Part shown: piece after piece, positions 42,402 to 51,668 of the stretch
Position numbering within the stretch: the first letter of the stretch is position 1
How the letters are laid out: every line of letters starts with the position of its first letter
NCBI GenBank assembly: GCA_018812925.1
Contig: JAHJCU010000004.1
Location: 308,289-372,288, forward strand
DNA from: Candidatus Omnitrophota bacterium
GTDB taxonomy: Bacteria; CAIJMQ01
Direction: 5' to 3'
DNA length: 64,000 nt
Translations under genes and position numbers: made by a program
Notes under the pieces: generated by a model
The model's input: the letters and a program-made list of their open reading frames with translations, nothing else
Told to the model about the DNA's origin: nothing
Database searches by the model: none

Positions 42402-43037
42402 ATGAGCGTCGAAGTTGAAAAATTGTGCAAACGGCATCCTGACCTAATTGCCTGTAAAAAAGATATCGAATCCGCCATAGACACAGTAAAGGAATGTTAT
42501 AAAAACAATAATAAAGTATTAACTTGCGGAAACGGTGGAAGCGCAGCAGATGCGGAACATATAGTAGGCGAATTAATGAAGGGGTCTCGTAAAAAAAGGA
42601 AGGTCTCAAGTGTTTTTTCTGAAAAAATAAAAGGATTTTATCCGCAAGAGTGTAAACAATTATGCGACAATCTCCAAATTCCCCTGCCAGCTATTTCGCT
42701 CACTTCTCATTTATCTTTTACAACAGCTTTTAACAATGATATGAATCCGGAGTTTACTTTTACACAGCAACTTTTTGGGCTTGGGAAAGAAGGAGATGTT
42801 TTAATAGCATTGTCCACTTCCGGAAATGCAAAAAATGTTATCAATGCTTGCAAACTGGCAAAAGTTCTGGGTATAAAAACCATCGCTTTAACAGGAAAAG
42901 ACGGAGGGACACTTAAAGATATATGCGATATTGTTATACGTGTTCCGGAGGAAGAAACATTTCTTGTTCAGGAATACCACCTGCCTATTTACCACGCAAT
43001 ATGTTCTGCAATAGAGAATGAATTTTTCGAGAAATAG
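42402..43037 (+). CDS. gmhA: D-sedoheptulose-7-phosphate isomerase (SIS domain)
   Basis: A 211-residue SIS-domain protein. CGNGGSAADAEHIVGELMKG and STSGNAKNVINA form the sugar-phosphate site. The catalytic Glu and His of GmhA (E in HIVGE and H in QEYHLPIYH) are in place. It makes D-glycero-manno-heptose 7-phosphate, precursor of LPS core heptose. A 35-residue insert after the first motif (about 63-98) is typical of the longer GmhA subgroup. AAGGAG lies before the ATG. It agrees with waaA in indicating an LPS-bearing outer membrane. Confidence 0.92.
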   Translation: MSVEVEKLCKRHPDLIACKKDIESAIDTVKECYKNNNKVLTCGNGGSAADAEHIVGELMKGSRKKRKVSSVFSEKIKGFYPQECKQLCDNLQIPLPAISLTSHLSFTTAFNNDMNPEFTFTQQLFGLGKEGDVLIALSTSGNAKNVINACKLAKVLGIKTIALTGKDGGTLKDICDIVIRVPEEETFLVQEYHLPIYHAICSAIENEFFEK

Positions 43038-43039
43038 TT

Positions 43040-43879
43040 TTACAACTTGGTTTGCATTCCCTCATAAACAGCAAAACATTTTAAAGTGCTCTTTGTTTTT
43101 TTAATTATATTCTCGCAATTTCGAACAATCTTATCCAAATCCTTGTCTGTCCTGTCCTGGTTGTGATGAAATAACCCGAATTTTTTAACCTTAGATGCCA
43201 TAGCTAACTTCAATGCATCTTTATAAATAGAATGTCCCCAGTCTTTCTTTGTTTTATAATCTTTTTCTGTGTATTCAGAGTCATGAATAAGTAAATCAGC
43301 ACCAGAGGAAAATTCCATATAGTCTTTATAATCGAGTCCTCCGGTGTGTTTTAAAGTCAATTCATTGTCAGTCAGGAAAACAAAAACCTTATCGTCCTCT
43401 ATAAACTTATAACCCATCCCCCCGTTTGGATGGCTAAGCGGTATCGAAATAACTTTAACTGAACCAATTTTAAAACTTTTATTATTTGCTTTATGATAAG
43501 AAATTTTAGCTTTAATATCTTTATAATTGACAGGAAAGTACGGGGGAGTCATCGATATTTGCAATAAATCTTCAACAGACTTCTGAGCAAAAGGAGAACC
43601 ATAAATTTTCATATGCGTCTCTTTGCTATATATAGGTTGAAAAAAGGGGAAACCCAATAAATGGTCCCAGTGAGCATGCGTAAATATCATGCTGTAGTTG
43701 TATTTTTTTTCTTTTAGCAGTTTAATCCCTAATTTTCTAATACCTGAGCCCGCATCAATTATGATTATTTCGTCATTCTTGCTCCTTACCTCCATGCAAG
43801 TGGTAGAACCTCCATACTTAATATATTCTTTGCCCGAAACCGGTATTGAGCCCCTTGCCCCCCAACATTTAATAATCAT
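43040..43879 (-). CDS. MBL-fold metallohydrolase (RNase Z/cyclic phosphodiesterase-like)
   Basis: A 279-residue metallo-beta-lactamase-fold protein. The zinc motif THAHWDH is at 67-73, preceded by IDAGSGIRKLG, and SHPNGG and HDSEYTEKDY supply later ligands. This pattern belongs to a family related to RNase Z and class II cyclic-nucleotide phosphodiesterases, and is common in bacteria with response-regulator partners. The substrate is uncertain. It converges with gmhA with a gap of 2 nt. Confidence 0.85.
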   Translation of the reverse strand: MIIKCWGARGSIPVSGKEYIKYGGSTTCMEVRSKNDEIIIIDAGSGIRKLGIKLLKEKKYNYSMIFTHAHWDHLLGFPFFQPIYSKETHMKIYGSPFAQKSVEDLLQISMTPPYFPVNYKDIKAKISYHKANNKSFKIGSVKVISIPLSHPNGGMGYKFIEDDKVFVFLTDNELTLKHTGGLDYKDYMEFSSGADLLIHDSEYTEKDYKTKKDWGHSIYKDALKLAMASKVKKFGLFHHNQDRTDKDLDKIVRNCENIIKKTKSTLKCFAVYEGMQTKL

Positions 43880-44164
43880 TTTTATTTTACCTACATCTTA
43901 ATGAAAATAGTTTAATAATTGAATCGGAAAGCCTTAATGATAACACTACTTGACAAGACCTTCAAGTATATGGTAGCCTTTCTCGTCAATTCTAAATTCC
44001 ACAGAGCTGCAAAGTCTTTGTTTGTTTATTTGATAGTGTGTTTTTGTTTGAATAAAGTTAGAAGTTTTAGTTGTTTGATAAACTTGATAGTACAGTATGT
44101 GCCTCCTTGTGAATACTTCAAATAGTTCCTCTTAGACAAAGTTGTCTTAAGGTTCAATAAAAAT
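43880..44164. promoter_or_regulatory. Upstream region of the pga operon
   Basis: This 285-nt gap holds no convincing gene. A TTGACA at about 43949 lacks a well-spaced -10 box. A short dyad AGACAA/TTGTCT lies at about 44132-44145, just ahead of pgaA, with no Shine-Dalgarno of note. Confidence 0.35.
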
Positions 44165-47100
44165 ATGAAAACATTTATGGAAAACTTTTTAATCATGTCA
44201 AAAAAACATATTGTTTGTGTTATTGTTTTTTGTCTTGCGCTGATATATATTATTTTGTTGTCTCCTGCTTTAATTGCGGAAGAAATAGCAGATATTCATG
44301 CAGATGAAAAACTTGTTTCTCAAGGAACAGATATAACACGAGACAAGGTTCCATTCCCCCCAGGAACCACTCTTCATCAAAAAGCTGTATTTCTTGCCCG
44401 AAACGGAAACTTAGAGGAAGCAATTACATTGATTAATAAGGCCTTGGAAGAAACAAATAATGCTCCCGAGGTTGTCTCAGACTATGCCGTAATTCTTGCA
44501 TGGGCAGGACGATGCCAAGAATCCATTAATATTTACGAAGGACTTCCTGCCGACTACACTCCACCCAACTATATTCTACCGGAAGTTGCAAAGTGCTACA
44601 GAACTGCCAAGGAATACAATAAATCCATTACATTATATAAAGAGTACCTGAAACTTGAGATAAAAGACAAGGAACAGGAAATCACACACAAAGAAGCTAC
44701 GAAAGGCCTAATCTATACTTATCTGGACAACAATCAAATTGATACAGCACGTCAATACGTTGAAGAGCGTATAACTAAAGAACCAAAAAATGAAAACTGG
44801 TTACACAGATTTTTAATAACAGATATTGCAGAAAAGGAAGAAAAACTCATTCATCAGCAATCTGTAATGTACGCAAGGAATGGAGATTTTGAAAAAGCAT
44901 TTACTTTAATCAATGAAGCTTTGGATAAGTCCAACAACGCACCGGAAGTTGTATCCGATTATATAGTTATACTTGCCTGGTCAGGGCAATGTTACGAATC
45001 TATAATGGTTTACGAAAAACTGCCTGAAAATTATATCCCGTCCAATTATATCCTGCCGGAAATTGCAAAATGTTATAGGGTTATTAATGAATATGATAAA
45101 GCTGCCACGCTTTATAAACAGTATCTTGAATTTGAGATAAAAGATGAAGAACAGGAAATTACACATAAAGAAGCCATAAAAGGGCTTATATATAATTATT
45201 TGGATAATAACCAAACCAATTTGGCGCGCCAATATGTTGAAGAACGGATAGATAGAGAGCCGGAAAACAAAGACTGGTTAGAACCGTATTTGATGGAGAT
45301 TGCCCTAAAGGAAGAAAAACTTCTCCATAAGAAAGCCGTAATCTATGCCCAAAATGGAGATTTTAAAAATGCGTTTGCGTTGATTAATGAAGCTTTGCAA
45401 AAATCGGAAAGTTCCCCCGATGTTATTTCGGATCATATAATCATTCTCGCTTGGTCGGGACGATACAATGAAGCCATCAATGCCTACGAAGGACTTCCTG
45501 CGGAATATAATCTGCCCGCTCATGTATTACCCGAAGTTGCAAAATGTTATCGCGTAATCGGAGAATATGACAAAGCCATAGAAATTTATAAACAATATCT
45601 TGCACTTGAGATCAAAGACCAAGACAAAGAAGTAACAAATAAAGAAGCTACGAAAGGGCTGATTTACACTTATTTGGATAGCAATCAGACCGATATAGCA
45701 CGTCAATATATTGAAGAGCGCATAGCTAAAGATACGAAAAATAAAGATTGGTTGAAATTATACCTGATTGACATTCTTCTTCTGCAGGATGAAATAACCG
45801 TGGATGAGGCAGAAATTGTCTATATGGAAATGTTTGAGAAAGATCCTCTTAATATCCATGCCAAGTTGGGGATAAGCAAAATGTTACTCGCAAAAGGGGC
45901 ATATGAGGAAGCGAAAAACTTTGTTTCAGATATTTTGAATAAAGAACCGGATAATATAGAAGCCTTATTCTTAAAAGCAGAACTTCTTGACAGTGAGCGT
46001 GAATATATTGAAGCGTACGAAGTATATGAAAAAATATTGGGAGTATATCCAAATAGTCAACCGGCTCGCAACCTGAAATATAAAGCTCTTATATCGCTGG
46101 GTGCATATAGTCTTGTCGAACAGAAATTGGAAGAATCGGGTGATATGGTTGACCCTGCCATACGCGAAGCGCTATTGGGAAATGAAGCTATGGTTAGGAT
46201 ATGGTGGGGGGAACCGGATATTGCTTTGGAAATTTTAGATAGAAATATGGATCATTCAGAAGAATTTCTCTCCGAAGAATTTCTTTCGAGAACTAAAAAC
46301 GACCGGGTTCTTGCTCTTCAAGAGAAACAAAATATGCAGGAAATAATCAACGAATATGAAAATTTAAAGAATATGAATGAGGAAATCCCGCCATGGACTT
46401 CTAATTCCACAGCCGGGGCTTATCTCTACGTCAGACAACCCGAACAAGCCCTCACTCTTTATGAAGAAACCCTCAGAGAAGGCTGGGATCCTCTATACGG
46501 AGAGACAAGGAGAGGAATATATGCTTCCGAAGTGGAATTGGGAGAATACGAGAAAGCCGGTGCTGTTCTTGAGGAACTTGATGCTGAGATGCCAACCGAA
46601 ATTATACATAGAGGGATTCTGCAAGATAACTGGTGGAAAGAGGAAATTGGATATAACCGTGCTTGGTGGTACCTCTACCAAGATAGATTAGCTGAAAGCC
46701 AGAGGTATCTTGAAAACCTTCTTTATATTGGCCCTGCTAATTTACATACCCGCACTGCTTTGGCGCAAGCCTATTTATGGAGAGGATGGCCAAGAAAGGC
46801 GCTGAAAGAGTTCGAAATAATACAAACAATGAATGCGCCCCTTATAGATGCACAGACCGAGTATACACCTACTGAAGACATTACAAGCAAGGTCGGATAT
46901 TGTTACGCTCTGGATGAAAATGACGAGGGAATTCAAGCGAGGGCTCTGGCAAAAGAACTTCTGCGGAAATATCCCACAAACACACATATTCAACGCCTTA
47001 ACCGCTATTTTGAAGTCCAGGATATGCGCACTTTCACACTTGACGCTTCAGTTGCAAATGAAATACCCGGCGCTCACGAAACATACTGGTCGGTTAAATT

Positions 47101-47884
47101 AGACCAGCCTCTATACCCTTGGCGAAAAATTTTCGCAATGTATGCCTGGCAACAGGCTTTCCAGGGAGATTCCAGAGACGATGTAAGACGCGCTTCTATA
47201 GGAATGGATTGGCGTCTCAATAGAGATTGGTGGTTTATCGCAATGTTATCTCAAGACGAAGAAGACAATAAAGAGCTCGGTCTTTCCGGCGAGGTCACTT
47301 ATAATCCCAGTGATTATTTCTCCTTTAACCTTATGCATGATTCCAAGAGTTTGAGTGTGCCGTTGCAGGCTAAGGCGCTTGGAGTGGAAGCAGAAGAATA
47401 CAGATTTGTAGGTATTTATCGCCAGAGTGAAAGTTTCCTAACCCAGGTCACATCAAACCTCTATCAATTATCCGATGGTAATGAAATCCTCAGTTACGGA
47501 TTAAGATTTGATAAAGCTCTTACCACAAGAGCCTATTGGAAGACACGCGTGGCTTTGGAAGGTTATACGTCAACCAACTCCGAGACGGAGTTAGCGTACT
47601 ATAGTCCGGAAGAGTTTTATTCTATTTACCTGGTTCCGATGGTGGAACACGTATGGTATAGGCGCTACGAAAGCGCAATGGTAGACCGTCTTTATGTTGG
47701 AATCGGGACACAGAAAGAAAAAGATTTCTCCGAAAAAGGCATCTGGTATATTCAGTATGAGCAGGATTATAGGATTTCGGATACACTTGCATTCTTAATC
47801 GGTGTAAACTTTTCCAAGAAAAATTACAGCGGTGAATATACAGATATAACAAGTTTTTATCTCACACTTACTAAGAATTTTTAA
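44165..47884 (+). CDS. pgaA: PNAG outer membrane export protein PgaA with triplicated TPR module
   Basis: A 1239-residue protein. A signal sequence (about 14-39) is followed by a long periplasmic TPR superhelix and a C-terminal beta-barrel (about 985-1239) ending in LTLTKNF. The barrel part aligns with PgaA/HmsH, which exports poly-beta-1,6-N-acetylglucosamine. Residues 71-540 consist of three tandem copies of a unit of about 158 residues, each starting with an H-x-K/Q-A/S-V-x-x-A-x-NG motif, containing ILAW(A/S)G and ending in ARQYxEERI. E. coli PgaA is much shorter (about 800 residues), so the repeat block is an expansion. The true start may be the Met at residue 11. pgaBCD follow directly. 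Confidence 0.88.
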   Translation: MKTFMENFLIMSKKHIVCVIVFCLALIYIILLSPALIAEEIADIHADEKLVSQGTDITRDKVPFPPGTTLHQKAVFLARNGNLEEAITLINKALEETNNAPEVVSDYAVILAWAGRCQESINIYEGLPADYTPPNYILPEVAKCYRTAKEYNKSITLYKEYLKLEIKDKEQEITHKEATKGLIYTYLDNNQIDTARQYVEERITKEPKNENWLHRFLITDIAEKEEKLIHQQSVMYARNGDFEKAFTLINEALDKSNNAPEVVSDYIVILAWSGQCYESIMVYEKLPENYIPSNYILPEIAKCYRVINEYDKAATLYKQYLEFEIKDEEQEITHKEAIKGLIYNYLDNNQTNLARQYVEERIDREPENKDWLEPYLMEIALKEEKLLHKKAVIYAQNGDFKNAFALINEALQKSESSPDVISDHIIILAWSGRYNEAINAYEGLPAEYNLPAHVLPEVAKCYRVIGEYDKAIEIYKQYLALEIKDQDKEVTNKEATKGLIYTYLDSNQTDIARQYIEERIAKDTKNKDWLKLYLIDILLLQDEITVDEAEIVYMEMFEKDPLNIHAKLGISKMLLAKGAYEEAKNFVSDILNKEPDNIEALFLKAELLDSEREYIEAYEVYEKILGVYPNSQPARNLKYKALISLGAYSLVEQKLEESGDMVDPAIREALLGNEAMVRIWWGEPDIALEILDRNMDHSEEFLSEEFLSRTKNDRVLALQEKQNMQEIINEYENLKNMNEEIPPWTSNSTAGAYLYVRQPEQALTLYEETLREGWDPLYGETRRGIYASEVELGEYEKAGAVLEELDAEMPTEIIHRGILQDNWWKEEIGYNRAWWYLYQDRLAESQRYLENLLYIGPANLHTRTALAQAYLWRGWPRKALKEFEIIQTMNAPLIDAQTEYTPTEDITSKVGYCYALDENDEGIQARALAKELLRKYPTNTHIQRLNRYFEVQDMRTFTLDASVANEIPGAHETYWSVKLDQPLYPWRKIFAMYAWQQAFQGDSRDDVRRASIGMDWRLNRDWWFIAMLSQDEEDNKELGLSGEVTYNPSDYFSFNLMHDSKSLSVPLQAKALGVEAEEYRFVGIYRQSESFLTQVTSNLYQLSDGNEILSYGLRFDKALTTRAYWKTRVALEGYTSTNSETELAYYSPEEFYSIYLVPMVEHVWYRRYESAMVDRLYVGIGTQKEKDFSEKGIWYIQYEQDYRISDTLAFLIGVNFSKKNYSGEYTDITSFYLTLTKNF

Positions 47885-47915
47885 TTAATAAAAAAATGAG
47901 GGATATGAAGATATT

Positions 47916-49838
47916 ATGAGAAAAATCATAGGTCTAATTTTCATACTGTGTTTTACCGTATGCGTGTGCAATGCTAGAGAATCTACACAGCCAAATACTT
48001 TTAAAGTGATTATTTATCACGATACTCCCAAAGATGTGAACTTGGATGATTTTGCCGTGGATAGAGTCGCATTCGTACAGCAGATTGAATATCTGCGCGC
48101 CCACGGTTATAACTTTATCAGTTTCGAAGATATCTTAAAGGCAAACAAAGGAGAGATTATTCTGCCCGAAAAAGCGGTTCTTTTAAGGTCCGACGACGCA
48201 TATTTATCTTTTTACGAATTCGTTTATCCCGTTTTGAAATTATACGGTTACCCGAGTTTGCTTGGAGTAGTTACTAACTGGGTAGAGTTGGGACAAACAT
48301 ATACTCAAGCGCCCCTTATGAACTGGGAGCAGCTTCAAGAAGTGGCTAACAGCGGTCTGGTGGAAATTGCCAGCCACAGCCACAATCTTCACAATGATAT
48401 TCCTTCCAATCCCCAGGGCAATACTGCTTGGGCTGCGGTAACACTTGAATATTATCCCGATACGCAAACCTACGAGACCGAAGAACATTACAGGCAAAGG
48501 ATATACGAGGACCTCTTGTTATCAAGGAATATTTTAAGAGAAAAACTCGGTGTAAATGCCAGGGCAATTATCTGGCCTTACGGAGAATATAGTCAGGCCT
48601 CTGTTGAAGAGGCAAAAAAGGCCGGTTTTGAAGCAACATTTGACACTACGGATAAGTTGGCAAGCATAGACAACCTTGATATTGTGCACGGTTCTTTTGT
48701 TATGCGCAATCCTACTATAGAAGAATTCATTGAAAATCTCAAAAGGAATTTTTCTATACCTATGAAGCGCAGAATTATGCAGGCGGATTTGGATTTATTA
48801 TACGATACTGACCCTGTTCAGCAAACACATAATATAGATAAATTCATAGAGCGCGCCTTTAGCATGAAAGTCAATACCGTATATTTACAGGCTTTCTGTG
48901 ATGATGAGGGAGACGGGGCCATTTCTTCGGTTTATTTCCACAACCGCGTGCTTCCTGTGCGAGCCGACCTTTTCAACCATGTTGCAAACCAATTATCAAT
49001 AAGAGGTATTAGAGTTTATGCCTGGATGCCTATGTTGAGTATTGTCTTGCCCGATGAGAAAGAAAATGAGAGGTTAAGAGTTATGCAGTTCCGTGATGGA
49101 GAAATAACCCTATCTGATTCCTGGTATCCGCGTCTTTCACCTTTCAGCGCCGAAGCACGTCAAAAACTTATAATGCTTTATGAGGACCTCTCCGCCGCAA
49201 ATCCACGCCTTGACGGTGTGGTTTTTCAGGATGACGGATATCTTAACGATTTTGAGGATTTCAATCCTGCCGCTTTAGCACAATATTTGGAAATAAGCGG
49301 TGGTGAAGACATCCCATATCAAGAACTTAATGAAGAACAAAAACAGAGATGGACCAAACTAAAGACTGAGACGCTGATTGAACTTACCGAAGAACTTAAA
49401 GAAGCATTTCTTCACTATAATCCTTTTACAAAATCTGTTCGCATACTATATGCACCCGTGCTAACAGAACCGGAAAGTGAAGAGTGGTTTGCGCAAAATT
49501 ATGCCGACAGTTTAAAAGCATACGACTATGTTCTCATTATGGCTTATCCGAAAATGGAAGAGGTCAAGAATTCTACAAAATGGTTACAAAAACTCGTTCA
49601 GAAAGCCAAAGAATATCCTGATGGCATACAAAAAACGATATTCAAAGTCCAAACATATGATTGGAAAAGAAAGAAATGGATTAACTCAAGGATAGTTGAT
49701 AGATGGTTAAGGACTTTGGTCTCATCGGGAGCGCAACATATAGCATATTACCCGGATAATTGTATAGACAATAAACCGGATGAAAAAATCATTCGGTTAA
49801 TGATGTCTAGTGAAGATTTTCCTTTTAAAAGAGAATAA
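47916..49838 (+). CDS. pgaB: Poly-beta-1,6-N-acetylglucosamine N-deacetylase PgaB
   Basis: A 640-residue two-domain periplasmic enzyme with an N-terminal signal peptide (1-20). The deacetylase domain (about 30-280) has the metal Asp pair in LLRSDDAYLSF and two His in ASHSHNLHNDI, followed by NPQGNT, matching PgaB. The C-terminal domain (about 290-640) is the glycoside-hydrolase-like part that binds or cleaves the polymer. E. coli PgaB has SFDDGY where this has RSDDAY, a small change beside the metal ligands. It partially deacetylates PNAG to allow export through PgaA. Gene order and spacing (31 nt after pgaA) are standard. Confidence 0.92.
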   Translation: MRKIIGLIFILCFTVCVCNARESTQPNTFKVIIYHDTPKDVNLDDFAVDRVAFVQQIEYLRAHGYNFISFEDILKANKGEIILPEKAVLLRSDDAYLSFYEFVYPVLKLYGYPSLLGVVTNWVELGQTYTQAPLMNWEQLQEVANSGLVEIASHSHNLHNDIPSNPQGNTAWAAVTLEYYPDTQTYETEEHYRQRIYEDLLLSRNILREKLGVNARAIIWPYGEYSQASVEEAKKAGFEATFDTTDKLASIDNLDIVHGSFVMRNPTIEEFIENLKRNFSIPMKRRIMQADLDLLYDTDPVQQTHNIDKFIERAFSMKVNTVYLQAFCDDEGDGAISSVYFHNRVLPVRADLFNHVANQLSIRGIRVYAWMPMLSIVLPDEKENERLRVMQFRDGEITLSDSWYPRLSPFSAEARQKLIMLYEDLSAANPRLDGVVFQDDGYLNDFEDFNPAALAQYLEISGGEDIPYQELNEEQKQRWTKLKTETLIELTEELKEAFLHYNPFTKSVRILYAPVLTEPESEEWFAQNYADSLKAYDYVLIMAYPKMEEVKNSTKWLQKLVQKAKEYPDGIQKTIFKVQTYDWKRKKWINSRIVDRWLRTLVSSGAQHIAYYPDNCIDNKPDEKIIRLMMSSEDFPFKRE

Positions 49839-49843
49839 ATAAA

Positions 49844-51109
49844 ATGACACACTTTTGGATATTTCTTAACTATTTCGTTTTCCTATATCCGCTTTATATG
49901 AGTTTGAGTTGGATATTAGGAGGGCTCGTTTTCTATTACCGCAGAGAGCGGAAAGAGATAGAATGTCCTCCTCTTAAATCATATCCTTTATTCTCTGTCA
50001 TAGTACCTGCGCATAATGAAGAGGCAGGCATTGCAGATACCGTACGTAATCTTGAAAAAATAGAATATCCTAATTTCGAGGTAATTGTAGTAAATGATGG
50101 CAGTACCGATAAGACTTCTCAAGTTTTAAATAAACTCGCAAAAGAATATCCCAAGTGGCTCAGAGTGATTAACTTAAGCCCTAACGGCGGTAAAGCCAAA
50201 GCTCTCAATATGGGAATACTTGTAAGTAAAGGGGAACTAATTCTAACAATAGATGCCGATTGTTTTATAAACGCCGATGTTCTTAACTGGATGGCATGGC
50301 ATTTTGAAAGTTCTCCAAGAGTCGGAGCTATAACCGGCAACCCACGTATTCTCAACAGAACAACTCTGTTAGCTAAGATTCAGTTGGGAGAATATTCCAG
50401 TATTATAGGTCTTATAAAGAGAACCCAACGCATATTGGGAAAAGTTCTCACAGTTTCAGGAGTTATAGCTGCTTTCAGAAAGAACGCTTTGCAAGATTGC
50501 GGTTTTTTCGATTCCGATACGGTTACAGAAGATATTGATATAACCTGGAAACTACAGAGGAGATTCTGGGATGTAAGATTTGAACCGCGTGCTTTATGCT
50601 GGATACTTACACCTGAAACCATGAAAGGATTATGGAGACAAAGACTCAGATGGTCGCAGGGAGGAATAGAAGTGGTTAGAAAACATGGCGATATATGGAC
50701 CCAGTGGAGGCAAAGACGACTTTGGCCTATTCACTTTGAATATATAATATCCATAGTATGGGCATTTTCTTTGGGTTTTCTAATAGTATCATGGGCAGTA
50801 GCTTCTGCTCTTAGTGCCTTGGGATTCATAGATCTTACTGTAACACAACCTTTTATACCACCTGCGTGGACAGGTTCTATCCTTGCCTTAGTTTGCATGT
50901 TTCAACTTGCAACAAGTTTGCATATAGATTCCCGATACGAAGACAAGTCCTTGATGAAATATTACTTCTGGGTTATTTGGTATCCTTTCTTCTATTGGGG
51001 AATTAATGCGGTAGCTGTATTTGTTTCTGTATTTAAAATTTTGTTAAGAAAAAAAGGAGTTTCTGTAAAATGGCAAAGTCCCGACAGAGGAATTCATACC
51101 CTCCAATAA
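49844..51109 (+). CDS. pgaC: PNAG synthase, processive glycosyltransferase PgaC
   Basis: A 421-residue inner-membrane family 2 glycosyltransferase. It has an N-terminal membrane helix, then VPAHNEEAGI, the metal-binding TIDADC, the acceptor-site TEDIDIT and the processivity motif QRLRWSQGG. Several C-terminal membrane helices follow. It polymerises UDP-GlcNAc into PNAG and, in E. coli, needs PgaD and c-di-GMP for activity. It starts 5 nt after pgaB and overlaps pgaD by 40 nt. Confidence 0.94.
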   Translation: MTHFWIFLNYFVFLYPLYMSLSWILGGLVFYYRRERKEIECPPLKSYPLFSVIVPAHNEEAGIADTVRNLEKIEYPNFEVIVVNDGSTDKTSQVLNKLAKEYPKWLRVINLSPNGGKAKALNMGILVSKGELILTIDADCFINADVLNWMAWHFESSPRVGAITGNPRILNRTTLLAKIQLGEYSSIIGLIKRTQRILGKVLTVSGVIAAFRKNALQDCGFFDSDTVTEDIDITWKLQRRFWDVRFEPRALCWILTPETMKGLWRQRLRWSQGGIEVVRKHGDIWTQWRQRRLWPIHFEYIISIVWAFSLGFLIVSWAVASALSALGFIDLTVTQPFIPPAWTGSILALVCMFQLATSLHIDSRYEDKSLMKYYFWVIWYPFFYWGINAVAVFVSVFKILLRKKGVSVKWQSPDRGIHTLQ

Positions 51110-51537
51110 TAGATAGGCCGGAATTTAAATCTCGGCTCAGACACATATCAGAAGTTGCAATTGCAGCCAGTTTATGGGCTCTGTGGTTATACTGGATATC
51201 GCCTATTTTCACCGTTATATTATGGCTTCTCGGCTTGCAATTTTTCTATCAGAAGGTCATCACTGAATCTCGTTTATGGGACCTGTTAGAAATTCTACAT
51301 AATGGCGGTTTAGCCTTTTTGGTTATCTTCTTGATGCAACTTGTATGGATTAACTATAATTACTTTATTATTTTCAAGAGGAAAGGTGAAAGAAGAGGAA
51401 AACAGCCTGCTTGTAACGACGAAGCAATGGCAATGTTTTTTAAGGTTGAACCGAAACTATTAAAACAAGCTAAGGAATACAATCAAATAGATATTGTTGT
51501 AAAAGGTCAAGAAATTATCATTAATCCCCATCAGTAA
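51070..51537 (+). CDS. pgaD: PNAG biosynthesis protein PgaD
   Basis: A 155-residue protein with two membrane helices (about 28-55 and 76-98) and a soluble tail. The start RNSYPPIIDRPEF and the paired helices resemble PgaD/HmsS, the small subunit that with PgaC forms the c-di-GMP-responsive synthase. The frame begins 40 nt inside pgaC, so the two products should be made together. It completes a full pgaABCD set. The following 131 nt hold no gene. Confidence 0.85.
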   Translation: MAKSRQRNSYPPIIDRPEFKSRLRHISEVAIAASLWALWLYWISPIFTVILWLLGLQFFYQKVITESRLWDLLEILHNGGLAFLVIFLMQLVWINYNYFIIFKRKGERRGKQPACNDEAMAMFFKVEPKLLKQAKEYNQIDIVVKGQEIIINPHQ

Positions 51538-51668
51538 CACTTCGCAAATTCCCAGTATAACCCTTATTTCCCAGAAATTGAGAAAATTATTTTGCCTAAT
51601 GTAACTTTTTAGGTATTTTTAGAGTATTATATATTAGAGATGATAAACAAAATGTTTTGTCTGGATCA

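Noticed and set aside
43919-44125. A 68-codon frame upstream of pgaA
   Set aside because: No Shine-Dalgarno, AT-driven composition and no recognisable motif; treated as the operon leader region.
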